From positions 345,309 through 409,308 of the forward strand of contig NZ_SZXJ01000027.1 in the NCBI RefSeq assembly GCF_005281345.1: a stretch of DNA of 64,000 bases. Reading direction: 5' to 3'. Origin of the DNA: Citrobacter sp. wls619. Lineage in GTDB: Bacteria; Pseudomonadota; Gammaproteobacteria; Enterobacterales; Enterobacteriaceae. The notes below the pieces were generated by a model. The model searched no databases and was not told where the DNA came from. It saw nothing but the letters and a program-made list of their open reading frames with translations. The position numbers and the translations under genes were made by a program. Numbering within the stretch: the first letter of the stretch is position 1; the number at the start of each line of letters is the position of its first letter. Below are positions 37,778 through 47,193 of the stretch, piece by piece.

Positions 37778-38076
37778 TGCCAGACCAGCAAACGCTGTTC
37801 GCCATCCTCCTGATGGCTCTGACCACCTATGCGACACGTATTGCGTCGTACATGATATTGCGCAACCGGGCGTTATCCCCCAGATCGATGGCGGTTCTTA
37901 AATCATCTCCAGGATGCGTCATGCTGGCCTTTATTGCACCTTATTTTGCGTCCGGAAACCCTGCCGATCTTATCGCATTAGGTTTAACACTGATCGCCGC
38001 ATTACGTTTTCCTATGCCTGTCACCGTTGCTATTGGTGTGCTGACTGCTGCTCTCCTGCGTCATTATCTCGGCTGA
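37777..38076 (+). CDS. AzlD-family exporter small subunit
   Basis: 99 residues, three to four membrane helices, with the AzlD pattern TYATRIASYMILRNRALSPRSMAVLKSSPGCVMLAFIAPYF. Start overlaps the azlC stop by one base (TAATG), so the two are translated together. Confidence 0.9.
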   Translation: MPDQQTLFAILLMALTTYATRIASYMILRNRALSPRSMAVLKSSPGCVMLAFIAPYFASGNPADLIALGLTLIAALRFPMPVTVAIGVLTAALLRHYLG

Positions 38077-38157
38077 TAATATTGGATTATTTACAGAAGT
38101 AAACGTCTGACCATGGAATGGTCTGGTTATTTAATTGGATCACCTCAGAGGTTTTTT

Positions 38158-38256
38158 ATGCAACCAGGCAGTAAAGAGTGTTTAACCGTAGTTATTGCGA
38201 CAGCACTAATGATGGGGATGTTTATATTGAGTACGCTTATAGCATTTATATTTTAA
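38158..38256 (+). CDS. 32-residue single-pass membrane peptide
   Basis: MQPGSKECLTVVIATALMM followed by a hydrophobic end (...STLIAFIF). AGAGG lies six bases before the ATG. One membrane helix from about residue 9 to the C-terminus and one cysteine. I do not recognise it; it is of the size and type of the small hydrophobic proteins annotated in E. coli. It may be cotranscribed with azlCD, 81 bases upstream, or stand alone. Confidence 0.55.
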   Translation: MQPGSKECLTVVIATALMMGMFILSTLIAFIF

Positions 38257-38275
38257 TTAAATCAGAACAGAAATG

Positions 38276-38324
38276 CCTTCTGCCAAACTATTAAATTGGG
38301 GTAATTTAGCAATTTGACAGAAGG
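38276..38324. terminator. Long imperfect hairpin downstream of fnr
   Basis: The outer arms CCTTCTG (38276-38282) and CAGAAGG (38318-38324) continue inward with few mismatches (ATTAAATT/AATTTAG), for a stem of roughly 20 pairs. It lies 14 bases beyond the fnr stop codon. Confidence 0.65.
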
Positions 38325-38337
38325 TTAACTGAGAAGG

Positions 38338-39090
38338 TTACGCAACGTTACGCGTGTGGCCAGCAAGGACGGCCAGCGCGTCGCTATTCTCAATAGTGAT
38401 ATATTTGCCTTTCACCGCCAGCATACCGCTTTTCTGGAAGCGACCCAGCAGGCGGCTGATGGTTTCAACCGTCAGGCCGAGGTAATTCCCGATATCGCCA
38501 CGGGTCATCGTCAGACGGAATTCGCGCGGAGAGAAGCCTCGCTGGGCAAAACGGCGGGACAGATTGTAGATGAAGGCCGCCAGGCGCTCTTCAGCATTCT
38601 TCTTCGACAGCAGCAGGATCATGTCCTGGTCGCCTTTGATTTCGCCACTCATCAGACGCATCATCTGCTGACGCAGGTTCGGCATTTTACCGGACAGGTC
38701 ATCCAGGGTTTCGAAAGGAATTTCGCATACCATTGACGTTTCCAGCGCCTGGGCAAAGCTTGGGTGATGACCGCTGCCAATTGCGTCAAAACCAACCAGG
38801 TCACCCGCTAAGTGGAAACCGGTGATTTGCTCATCGCCTTGTTCGGTAATGGTATAGCTTTTTATCGTTCCGGAACGGATAGCATAGAGTGACTTAAGCT
38901 CGTCACCTGCTTTAAAGAGCGTTTGCCCCTTTTGGATAGGCTTTTTGCGCTCGATAATGTTATCGAGCTGGTCAAGCTCATGCTCGTTAAGTGTGAACGG
39001 GATGCAAAGCTGGCTGATGCTGCAATCCTGGCAATGGATAGCACAACCGCCAGACTGAATGCGCCGTATAATTCGCTTTTCCGGGATCAT
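38338..39090 (-). CDS. fnr: FNR, oxygen-sensing global regulator
   Basis: 250 residues from ATG 39090 ([15 protein letters not shown]), matching E. coli FNR; the longer frame passes through the operator. Cluster-binding cysteines C20, C23, C29 and C122 are present; CRP-type beta-roll, dimer helix and helix-turn-helix ([12 protein letters not shown]). With a [4Fe-4S] cluster it dimerises and controls anaerobic genes. Nearly invariant relative to E. coli. Confidence 0.98.
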   Translation of the reverse strand: MIPEKRIIRRIQSGGCAIHCQDCSISQLCIPFTLNEHELDQLDNIIERKKPIQKGQTLFKAGDELKSLYAIRSGTIKSYTITEQGDEQITGFHLAGDLVGFDAIGSGHHPSFAQALETSMVCEIPFETLDDLSGKMPNLRQQMMRLMSGEIKGDQDMILLLSKKNAEERLAAFIYNLSRRFAQRGFSPREFRLTMTRGDIGNYLGLTVETISRLLGRFQKSGMLAVKGKYITIENSDALAVLAGHTRNVA

Positions 39091-39109
39091 AGGTCTGCTC
39101 AAGCCGTAA

Positions 39110-39123
39110 TTGATATTTGTCAA
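39110..39123. promoter_or_regulatory. FNR box in the fnr promoter (autoregulation)
   Basis: TTGATATTTGTCAA, one base off the FNR consensus TTGAT-N4-ATCAA, 20 bases upstream of the fnr start. The equivalent site in E. coli mediates anaerobic autorepression. Confidence 0.85.
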
Positions 39124-39284
39124 TTTTAACATCTTTTTGGTGAGCACGTAAGCCTGAGCTACTCCCAATAGAGAATAATTCAGGCATAAGCGAGTTGAAT
39201 GTTTGTATCTATATGATTAACCGCACTTTATTTGTGGGTGCATTGTGTGGAAGTGTGATGAATAAGGCATTAATTGCCTGGATT

Positions 39285-39800
39285 CTAGAGTAACAGATAG
39301 CCTTCATGGCGCAATAACCACTCTTTTCGCTGCACACCACCCGCATATCCAGTCATTGTGCCATTCCGTCCAATCACGCGGTGGCATGGGACGACGATGC
39401 TGACAGGATTGGAACCATTAGCCGCGCCAACGGCTCTGGCGGCACCGGGGCGCCCCAGCTGTTCAGCCAGTTGTCCATAATGCATGACCTGCCCGCAGGG
39501 GATAGTACGCAACGCTTTCCAGACCTCGCGTTGGAAAGGGGTTCCCGCGGTTGCGGTTTCAAGCGTGTCTATAATGCTGAGATTTCCCGCAAAATACTCT
39601 GCCAGCTTATCGCTTAACCCTCCGGGGTTTTTGGCAGCAATACGCTGATAGCCCTCAGAACGATAATGAATATCCAGCAATTGCTCCATACGATCGCGAT
39701 GTTGATCCCATTCAACCGCACGCAGGCGAAATTGCTCATCACAAATTACCCACAACGGGCCAAGGGGCGTTGCAATGGTGTCTTCAAGTAAGTTCAGCAT
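39285..39800 (-). CDS. ogt: Ogt, O6-alkylguanine-DNA alkyltransferase
   Basis: 171 residues. Acceptor C139 in the PCHRV motif; helix-turn-helix arginine region [17 protein letters not shown]. Removes methyl groups from O6-methylguanine and O4-methylthymine by suicide transfer. Constitutive in E. coli. In E. coli the abg genes lie next; here smrA follows directly. Confidence 0.97.
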   Translation of the reverse strand: MLNLLEDTIATPLGPLWVICDEQFRLRAVEWDQHRDRMEQLLDIHYRSEGYQRIAAKNPGGLSDKLAEYFAGNLSIIDTLETATAGTPFQREVWKALRTIPCGQVMHYGQLAEQLGRPGAARAVGAANGSNPVSIVVPCHRVIGRNGTMTGYAGGVQRKEWLLRHEGYLLL

Positions 39801-39997
39801 CCGTTTCTCTCATTACTGGCGGGGTTACACATTATCATGTCAATGATAGTCGCAGCTATACCCCCAAAAACGGATCTTAACTTGTGGGGGTAAGGGAATG
39901 TCGAACGGTGCGTTATTGGAAATAACCGTAAACCGTTGTCGGTATAATAGTGCGCGGTTATGATAATGACCGTCGCATAATCGCTGGAGGATGAAAC

Positions 39998-40561
39998 ATG
40001 AACCTTGATGAAGCATCGCTGTTTCTTGACGCCATGGGGGATGTTCAACCACTGAAGGGATGCGCCGATGTTCACTGGCAGCCAACGCGTAATCTTCGCG
40101 CCCCGGCACGTATTGATACGCTGCAGTTGGATAACTTTCTCTCGACAGGTTTTTTGGATATCGTCCCGCTGAGCGTTCCACTGGCGTTTCGTCGCGAAGG
40201 GCTACAGCATGGCGTGACTGACAAGCTGCGAACCGGGAAATATCCGCAACAAGCAAGCCTTAATCTTGTGCGACAGCCCGTTGAAACCTGCCGCCAGATG
40301 CTATTTAGTTTTGTTTTACAGGCGCAGCAGGATGGGTTGCGCAATGTCCTGGTGATTCACGGCAAGGGGCGTGATGATAACTCCCATGCCAACATCGTTC
40401 GTAGCTACGTCGCGCGTTGGTTAACGGAGTTTGATGATGTGCAGGCTTTCTGCGCCGCCCTGCCGCATCATGGCGGCAGCGGGGCATGTTATGTGGCGTT
40501 ACGTAAAACGGCGCAGGCGAAACAGGAGAACTGGGAACGCCACGCTAAACGTAGTCGCTAG
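39998..40561 (+). CDS. smrA: SmrA, Smr-domain DNA endonuclease-like protein
   Basis: 187 residues. The Smr domain (residues ~90-175) contains LRNVLVIHGKGRDDNSHANIVRSYVARWL and the glycine-rich HHGGSGACYVAL. Shows nicking endonuclease activity in E. coli. GGAGGATGAAAC before the start. Confidence 0.95.
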   Translation: MNLDEASLFLDAMGDVQPLKGCADVHWQPTRNLRAPARIDTLQLDNFLSTGFLDIVPLSVPLAFRREGLQHGVTDKLRTGKYPQQASLNLVRQPVETCRQMLFSFVLQAQQDGLRNVLVIHGKGRDDNSHANIVRSYVARWLTEFDDVQAFCAALPHHGGSGACYVALRKTAQAKQENWERHAKRSR

Positions 40562-40573
40562 ACAGGGCAGTCA

Positions 40574-41806
40574 TCAGGCAGCCAGCACTCTGTTTCTGCC
40601 TTCATTTTTGGCTTTGTACAATGCGTCGTCCACGCGCTTAAATAACTCATCAATGCTTTCATTGGCTTCGTGTCGCGCCACACCAATACTGACGGTAAAG
40701 CGGGGAAGGCCAGGGAGGCTTACCTTGGCTACCGTCGCGCGTATGACTTCAGCGAGATTAAGGGCTGCCTCTAAAGACGTTCGTGGCAAAAGCAGTACAA
40801 ACTCTTCTCCCCCCCAACGAAAAACCAGATCGTCTTTTCTTGCACAGGATTCCAGGGTGCGTGCCAGCGCGCAAAGTACATCATCCCCTTTTAAATGCCC
40901 GAAAAGATCGTTAATGCTTTTAAACCGATCGGTGTCGATTAGCAGCAAACTGTAATCCTGCGTTAACGATGTTGCGTGTGTCTGCTCTGGCTCAGTGATC
41001 TGATAAAAATGCCGCCGGTTGAGTAACCCGGTTAACGCGTCATGCAAGGCGGCGCGTTCCAGTTCCAGTTCCAGACGTTTTTGCTCGGTAATATCGTGAA
41101 CAATGCACAGCATCAGCTTATTGCCGTAGATTTCGATAGGACCAGCATAGGTTTGTACGTGACGGGTGCTTCCGTCGGCAAGTCTGTGGACAAAATGTAA
41201 GGGCTTATGGCCACCAGGCAGATGCGCAATTTTATGCATTACCGGCAATATATGGCGCCCCAGCATATTGATTTCCCAGGTATGCTTCTGACACATCACG
41301 TCATGATCATAGCCATAGAAATTCAGGGCACTGAGGTTTGCATCCACAATCAATCCGTCGCGTGACGGATCGATGAGCAACATTGGTGCTGAGTTAGTCT
41401 GGAAAAAACGGGCATAGAATCCTTGTTTTTTCCGCTGATAGGTGGCAGAGCGGCTGGCTTTCAGACCTTGCGCTGTCGGTGTTTCAATGCCTTCATAGAG
41501 GATAACATCACCTACATCCTGAAGCGTCCTGATGGACAAACGACAGGCCAGCGCGATTTCTTCGCTTTCGCGGTAAACCGTGAGGATCTCCACAATGTCA
41601 TGATGATTGCGCAAATCGCTGAGATACATAGGTAAATCATTTTGTGCGTGCGTGGAGAATGTGCCTTTTCTGAGAGGGGGGAAACACGGGGCCTGCATCA
41701 GTTCCCGTGCAACGGTATTGGCGAACACCAGTTCTTCGGTATGTGGCGAAACGATCCAGACCGGAATGGTTAATAAATCCAGTGAATGCAGCTCGTTTAT
41801 GCTCAT
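40574..41806 (-). CDS. dgcM: DgcM, PAS-GGDEF diguanylate cyclase
   Basis: 410 residues from ATG 41806, which aligns with the E. coli N-terminus; a seven-codon-longer start exists. Two PAS-type regions (residues ~8-100 and ~135-250, VDANLSALNFYGYDHD) precede a GGDEF domain with active site RWGGEEFVLL and an upstream RxxD inhibitory site (RKDD). In E. coli DgcM makes the local c-di-GMP pool that, with PdeR and MlrA, switches on csgD and curli. Convergent with smrA, 12 bases apart. Confidence 0.94.
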   Translation of the reverse strand: MSINELHSLDLLTIPVWIVSPHTEELVFANTVARELMQAPCFPPLRKGTFSTHAQNDLPMYLSDLRNHHDIVEILTVYRESEEIALACRLSIRTLQDVGDVILYEGIETPTAQGLKASRSATYQRKKQGFYARFFQTNSAPMLLIDPSRDGLIVDANLSALNFYGYDHDVMCQKHTWEINMLGRHILPVMHKIAHLPGGHKPLHFVHRLADGSTRHVQTYAGPIEIYGNKLMLCIVHDITEQKRLELELERAALHDALTGLLNRRHFYQITEPEQTHATSLTQDYSLLLIDTDRFKSINDLFGHLKGDDVLCALARTLESCARKDDLVFRWGGEEFVLLLPRTSLEAALNLAEVIRATVAKVSLPGLPRFTVSIGVARHEANESIDELFKRVDDALYKAKNEGRNRVLAA

Positions 41807-41873
41807 CGATAATCCCGTTATCTTCATATGCTGTGTTGCCGGTTTATTGGCGAATTTTTTTAATTATGTAATC

Positions 41874-44000
41874 TCACAATGTTATTGATTGTCGGTGAGA
41901 CAAGGGTTGTACCGTTGGTTTTACTGTTGTGGCGTTTTCCGTTTGTATCAATTCATAGATTTTATGTGCTGGCAGCGGTTTCGCATACAGGAAGCCTTGC
42001 AGCACACCGCAGCCCATCTGGGTTAACAGTGTTTCCTGCTCCTGGGTCTCTATCCCCTCCGCCACAACGCACATATTCATAGAGTGCGCTATGTCAATAA
42101 TAGTAGACACGATTTTTGTATTTTTGCTGTTCTCACTAATATCTTTGACAAATATTCTGTCTATTTTTAATTCTCGCGCCGGAAGTGATTTCAGCATCAA
42201 TATATTTGAATAACCGGTGCCAAAATCATCAATAGAAACGGTGATCCCCAAATCGGCAAATGCGTTCAGGACTTCCACGCTGCGTTTTAAATTTTTAAGT
42301 GCCGTACTTTCAGTCAGTTCCAGCGTGAGATGTGCTGGTGAAAGCTGATATTGCGTCAGGGCGTTGCAGACTATATCGACAATATCAGGTTGTTCAAACT
42401 GGGCGGGTGACAGATTAACGGCAAGGGTCCACTGCGTGTAGCCTTGTGACTTCCATTGATATAACTGGCGGCATGCCTGCTGGAGAACCCAGGTGCCGAC
42501 AGGAATAATCAGGCCTGTTTCTTCAAGTGCGGGCAGGAATTCAGCCGGCAGCAGAATGCCGCGTTCAGGATGATGCCAGCGTAGCAACGCCTCAAAACCT
42601 GTCAGAGAGTGATCCCCGGCGGTGTATTTAGGTTGATACCATAATTCGAATTGATTCCGCTCAAGTGCTTGTGACAGTTCCTGCAGGAACGTTGGCGGCG
42701 TATCGGCGATAGCCTCCATCTCTGGGGTATAAATCGCCCAGCCGTTTCTGCCAGCCTGTTTGACATGATACATCGCAGTATCGGCTTTTACTTTTAGCTC
42801 ATGTAACGTTGAGCCGTGTTCGGGATAAAGACTGCTTCCCGCGCTTAACGAAACACGAATGGTATGTCCAAACAGTGTAAAAGATTCTTTGACGGCGCTG
42901 GCAATGTGGGTCATCAGCGCCGAAATGGCTTCCCGGTTGCTGTTTGGCACCAGCAGGATAAATTCATCGCCGCCCAGCCTCGCCAGCGTCATGGTGTCAT
43001 CAAGGCAGCTGTATATGCGTTTTGTGCTGGCGATAAGCAACTGATCGCCAATGTGATGGCCCCAGGTGTCGTTTACGATTTTGAATCGATCAAGGTCGAT
43101 AAAGACCAGGGCGAAGTGTTGTTGATGCAGTTTGGAATGACGCAGGCAGGTCTGTAAGCAGGCGTCTATTTGCGTGCGATTGGCAAGGCCGGTCAGCGCA
43201 TCGAAGTGGACCTGGTGCTCAAGCTGGCAGTTCAGTTGATGCAGATTATCGGCCAGTCTTGAGGTACGTAGCTGAGAATCCACCATCGAAATAACCAGCA
43301 TAATACCCAGAATCACCAGCGTGACGGCGCAGACCCAGATAGAGAGTTCCAGTGTGCTCAGTCCATCATGCGCAGTGTGTCCGAAATGAGTGAAGGTGGC
43401 CGCCCCCATCCCGGTGTAATGCATTGAGGCAATCGCCAGTGCCATTACCAGAGCGGCAATAAGTCGGTTTATTAATGCGCGTCGGGTATTTTGCCGCAAA
43501 TGAAAAGCTAACCACAGGCCGATCCCTGACGCGATAATGGCAATGACCACGGAAAGTAAAATGAGTGAGAACTGCCAGCGGATAGCAACATGTTCAACGA
43601 TAGCGACCATGCCAACGTAGTGCATGGCCACAACACCGGTGCTTAATAGGCTTGTTGCAACAATAAGCCGCCTGGTCGAAAGCGTTTGACCTGATATTGC
43701 AATATTGATGGCAAGCGTCGCGGAAATGAGTGCGATCAAAAAAGAAAATGCCGTGAGCGAAAAGTGATAATTAATCGGCATACTCATTTTCATGGCCAGC
43801 ATGCCAATAAAATGCATCGACCAGATCCCCATCCCCAGCGTTGCCCCGCCAGATAAACGCCAGAAAGTCGATTCCCGACGACTGGAGATCGCCACTTTCC
43901 CTGCGCTATCGAGGGCAATAAACGAAGCAATGAATGCGACAACAAAGGAAATCCCAATCAGTACAGGGTCCCACGACACGTGCAACATCTTACTACCCAT
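41874..44000 (-). CDS. MHYT-GGDEF-EAL membrane c-di-GMP signalling protein
   Basis: 708 residues. The seven-helix MHYT sensor spans ~12-240 with MHFIGM (62-67), MHYVGM (126-131) and MHYTGM (193-198), proposed to bind copper near the outer face. GGDEF is intact at 343-347 without an RxxD site, and the EAL domain begins at about 440 with EALLRW and ends with ETQEQETLLTQMGCGVLQGFLYAKPL. Both output motifs look intact, so it may be bifunctional (like Pseudomonas MucR) or mainly a phosphodiesterase. It lies 67 bases upstream of dgcM on the same strand and is absent from this place in E. coli K-12. Start uncertain between 44000 and 43988. Confidence 0.92.
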   Translation of the reverse strand: MGSKMLHVSWDPVLIGISFVVAFIASFIALDSAGKVAISSRRESTFWRLSGGATLGMGIWSMHFIGMLAMKMSMPINYHFSLTAFSFLIALISATLAINIAISGQTLSTRRLIVATSLLSTGVVAMHYVGMVAIVEHVAIRWQFSLILLSVVIAIIASGIGLWLAFHLRQNTRRALINRLIAALVMALAIASMHYTGMGAATFTHFGHTAHDGLSTLELSIWVCAVTLVILGIMLVISMVDSQLRTSRLADNLHQLNCQLEHQVHFDALTGLANRTQIDACLQTCLRHSKLHQQHFALVFIDLDRFKIVNDTWGHHIGDQLLIASTKRIYSCLDDTMTLARLGGDEFILLVPNSNREAISALMTHIASAVKESFTLFGHTIRVSLSAGSSLYPEHGSTLHELKVKADTAMYHVKQAGRNGWAIYTPEMEAIADTPPTFLQELSQALERNQFELWYQPKYTAGDHSLTGFEALLRWHHPERGILLPAEFLPALEETGLIIPVGTWVLQQACRQLYQWKSQGYTQWTLAVNLSPAQFEQPDIVDIVCNALTQYQLSPAHLTLELTESTALKNLKRSVEVLNAFADLGITVSIDDFGTGYSNILMLKSLPARELKIDRIFVKDISENSKNTKIVSTIIDIAHSMNMCVVAEGIETQEQETLLTQMGCGVLQGFLYAKPLPAHKIYELIQTENATTVKPTVQPLSHRQSITL

Positions 44001-44399
44001 CGATAAAAAACCGTGATGATAAATCTAGCAGATTCTGTCCAGTTAACCTGGTAAAACCCGGCGCGTTCTTATTTTCCTGTCAGCAGTATTAGTCTGAGCC
44101 GCTATAACGGTGGAATATGTGATGTTCGCTTATGAAAACATTCACCATATTTATGGTTTGGTGTATTTTTGCTCGCATCATGCACTGGGTGACAATAGTC
44201 TGGCTACTGGCGTGAATGCCAGCTTATGCGGGATAAACAACCAGACTAATGTAAACTGGTAGTGTGATAGTGTGCTTTAAGTGAAAAGGCGACATGCTCT
44301 CATTGAAAATGGAACTTTCGGTATCGCGGAATGGCAATCTGCATTGCAGGTGCTATAAAAAATAATACTCCGCGTTATTCTTTGGCTGGTGGGATTAAA
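44001..44399. other. 399-bp gap between the divergent MHYT and chemoreceptor genes
   Basis: It should contain both promoters. I see no ORF that I can support, no clear sigma-28 (TAAA-N15-GCCGATAA) match, and no strong palindrome. The chemoreceptor's frame can be extended to 44331, but its first 23 codons do not look like protein. Confidence 0.45.
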
Positions 44400-45566
44400 A
44401 TGTTAAATAATATAAGCGTCAGAACGTTTATTATTTTATTTCTGGTATGTACCGTAGTGGCCCTCAATGTCGTAGAGGTAATATTATCTGCAGGGTTTGA
44501 TGTCATTATTGGCACTGATGTAGTTTGTACTATTTCACTATTATATTTATGGTGGTATATGACAAAATATCTCGTCGTGCCGATTAATACGGTAAAAGAA
44601 AGCATTGAAGAGGTGACCGCAGGGAATCTGGCGATGAGTATTCCTGAGTTCGGTAATAACTGTGCAGGCAGACTTATTCCGGGAATTAACAGTCTGGCGA
44701 GTAATATTTCTACGTTAGTCAGTGAGATCAGAACCTCTTCGCGGACCGTGATGACGCTTTCCGAACAGCTCGCAGAGCGTAGCGCCGAATTGTCAGTAAA
44801 AACGGAACAGCAGTCTGGCGCGTTAATGCAAACAGCTGCAAATATGGATGAGATAGCGGTTAGTACGCGCAATAATGCAGATAATACGCAAATGGCGAGC
44901 GCCCAGGCAAATATTGCGACACAATCGGCTCGCCAGGGGGGCGATTTAATGGTGCAGGTCGCCACCAATATGCGCTCGATCACCGACTGTGCTCAGCAGA
45001 TGACTGAAATTATCGCGTTAATCGATGGTATTGCATTCCAGACGAATATTCTGGCATTGAATGCGGCGGTTGAGGCGGCGAGAGCCGGCGAACATGGCAA
45101 AGGTTTTTCTGTCGTTGCAGGTGAAGTGAGAATATTGGCACACCGTAGCGCAGAAGCGGCAAAAAGCATTAAACGGCTTATCGATGAAACGCATTACAAT
45201 GTCCAGCAGGGGGCGGCGGTTGTACGTGAAGCCGAAAAGAACATGCAGGATATTGTGGGGGGGGCAGGGCAGCTAAATCAACTGATGGCGGAGATATTAA
45301 CAACCACACGGGAACAGGAAAACGGGATCACCAGAATTACCCAGGCTCTGACCGAACTGGAAAACGTGACGCAAAGTAATGTCAGCATGGTCGATGAGTT
45401 ATCTGATTCGTCCGGCATCCTGAAAACTCAGGTGAATGATCTTCTGTCACGTACACATAAATTTCGCTTAAGTAAAAATATGTCTGTCGAAACAACCACG
45501 ATCTTGCATCGGGATCCCCCTGTTTCCGGACTACGTCAACGGGTTAAATACGGTTCTTCATTTTAA
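44400..45566 (+). CDS. Methyl-accepting chemotaxis protein without a periplasmic sensor domain
   Basis: 388 residues from ATG 44400 (MLNNISVRTFIILF), preceded by GGTGGG. Two closely spaced membrane helices (residues ~9-29 and ~38-55) leave a loop of only about ten residues, then HAMP (VPINTVKESIEEVTAGNLAMSIP) and the signalling domain with the hairpin tip IDGIAFQTNILALNAAVEAARAGEHGKGFSVVAGEVR. It has methylation-type helices but no C-terminal NWETF-like CheR tether. The input is probably cytoplasmic or membrane-borne. It sits beside two c-di-GMP genes. Confidence 0.9.
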   Translation: MLNNISVRTFIILFLVCTVVALNVVEVILSAGFDVIIGTDVVCTISLLYLWWYMTKYLVVPINTVKESIEEVTAGNLAMSIPEFGNNCAGRLIPGINSLASNISTLVSEIRTSSRTVMTLSEQLAERSAELSVKTEQQSGALMQTAANMDEIAVSTRNNADNTQMASAQANIATQSARQGGDLMVQVATNMRSITDCAQQMTEIIALIDGIAFQTNILALNAAVEAARAGEHGKGFSVVAGEVRILAHRSAEAAKSIKRLIDETHYNVQQGAAVVREAEKNMQDIVGGAGQLNQLMAEILTTTREQENGITRITQALTELENVTQSNVSMVDELSDSSGILKTQVNDLLSRTHKFRLSKNMSVETTTILHRDPPVSGLRQRVKYGSSF

Positions 45567-45587
45567 GATTCAACATCTGCTCGCCAC

Positions 45588-45608
45588 AGCGCCGAACCCG
45601 TCGGCGCT
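45588..45608 (+). terminator. Terminator of the chemoreceptor gene
   Basis: AGCGCCGA-ACCCG-TCGGCGCT followed by TTTTATTTT, 21 bases after the stop codon. Confidence 0.92.
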
Positions 45609-45672
45609 TTTTATTTTCCTGAACACTTTTATGAATCATTTCAGCATAATGGGACAATGCGATATTGCTTAA

Positions 45673-46707
<1,035 letters not shown>

Positions 46708-46753
46708 CAACTACGTTTTTTAGCGACTTTCGTGAGTGAAAACGGCGAAGTTT

Positions 46754-46767
46754 TTGAGCGAGGTCAA
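46754..46767. promoter_or_regulatory. FNR box of the fnrS promoter
   Basis: TTGAG-CGAG-GTCAA, centred about 42 bases upstream of the fnrS start, the class II activator position. A -10-like CAATAT lies at 46790-46795. Confidence 0.85.
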
Positions 46768-46802
46768 TAAACCATCTACCTATTCGGGGCAATATCTCTC
46801 TC

Positions 46803-46924
46803 GCAGGTGAATGCAACGTCAAGCGATGGGCGTTGCGCTCCATATTGTCTTACTTCCTTTTTTGAATTACTGCATAGCACAATTGATTCGTACGACGCCG
46901 ACTTAGATTAGTCGGCTTTTTTTT
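46803..46924 (+). ncRNA. fnrS: FnrS small RNA
   Basis: About 122 nt from GCAGGTGAATGCAACG to the T run after the terminator stem GCCGACT-TAGATT-AGTCGGC (46897-46916). The sequence and place between zntB and dbpA match E. coli fnrS. Made anaerobically under FNR (and ArcA), it uses Hfq to repress aerobic-metabolism and oxidative-stress mRNAs such as sodB, maeA and gpmA. Compared with the recalled E. coli sequence only the terminator loop differs noticeably. Confidence 0.95.
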
Positions 46925-46982
46925 GCCTGCAGGAAACCAGCGTCTACCCTAAAAGGGTCAGTCTGACTCACTGGAGGGTAAT

Positions 46983-47165
46983 ATGACCTGCTTATTCGCC
47001 CCGTTGCAGTTGCAACGCCCCCATTCCGATACTGTCCCCACCGACCCGGTTCCGATTCCCGATCCAATACCTCGTCCGCAACCTATGCCGGACCCGTCGC
47101 CGGATGAAGAGCCGATTAAATTGTCGCATCACGGGCGCAGATCTGCGAGGATACGCGCCTGCTGA
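46983..47165 (+). CDS. ynaL: YnaL, proline-rich small protein
   Basis: 60 residues. A run of P-x-P pairs (VPTDPVPIPDPIPRPQPMP) followed by a basic end (SHHGRRSARIRAC). Preceded by CTGGAGGGTAAT, an excellent ribosome site. From memory an equivalent proline-rich small protein is annotated at this place in E. coli. Role unknown. Confidence 0.75.
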   Translation: MTCLFAPLQLQRPHSDTVPTDPVPIPDPIPRPQPMPDPSPDEEPIKLSHHGRRSARIRAC

Positions 47166-47193
47166 ATGTGAGTTTTTACCGCGAGATTAAATT

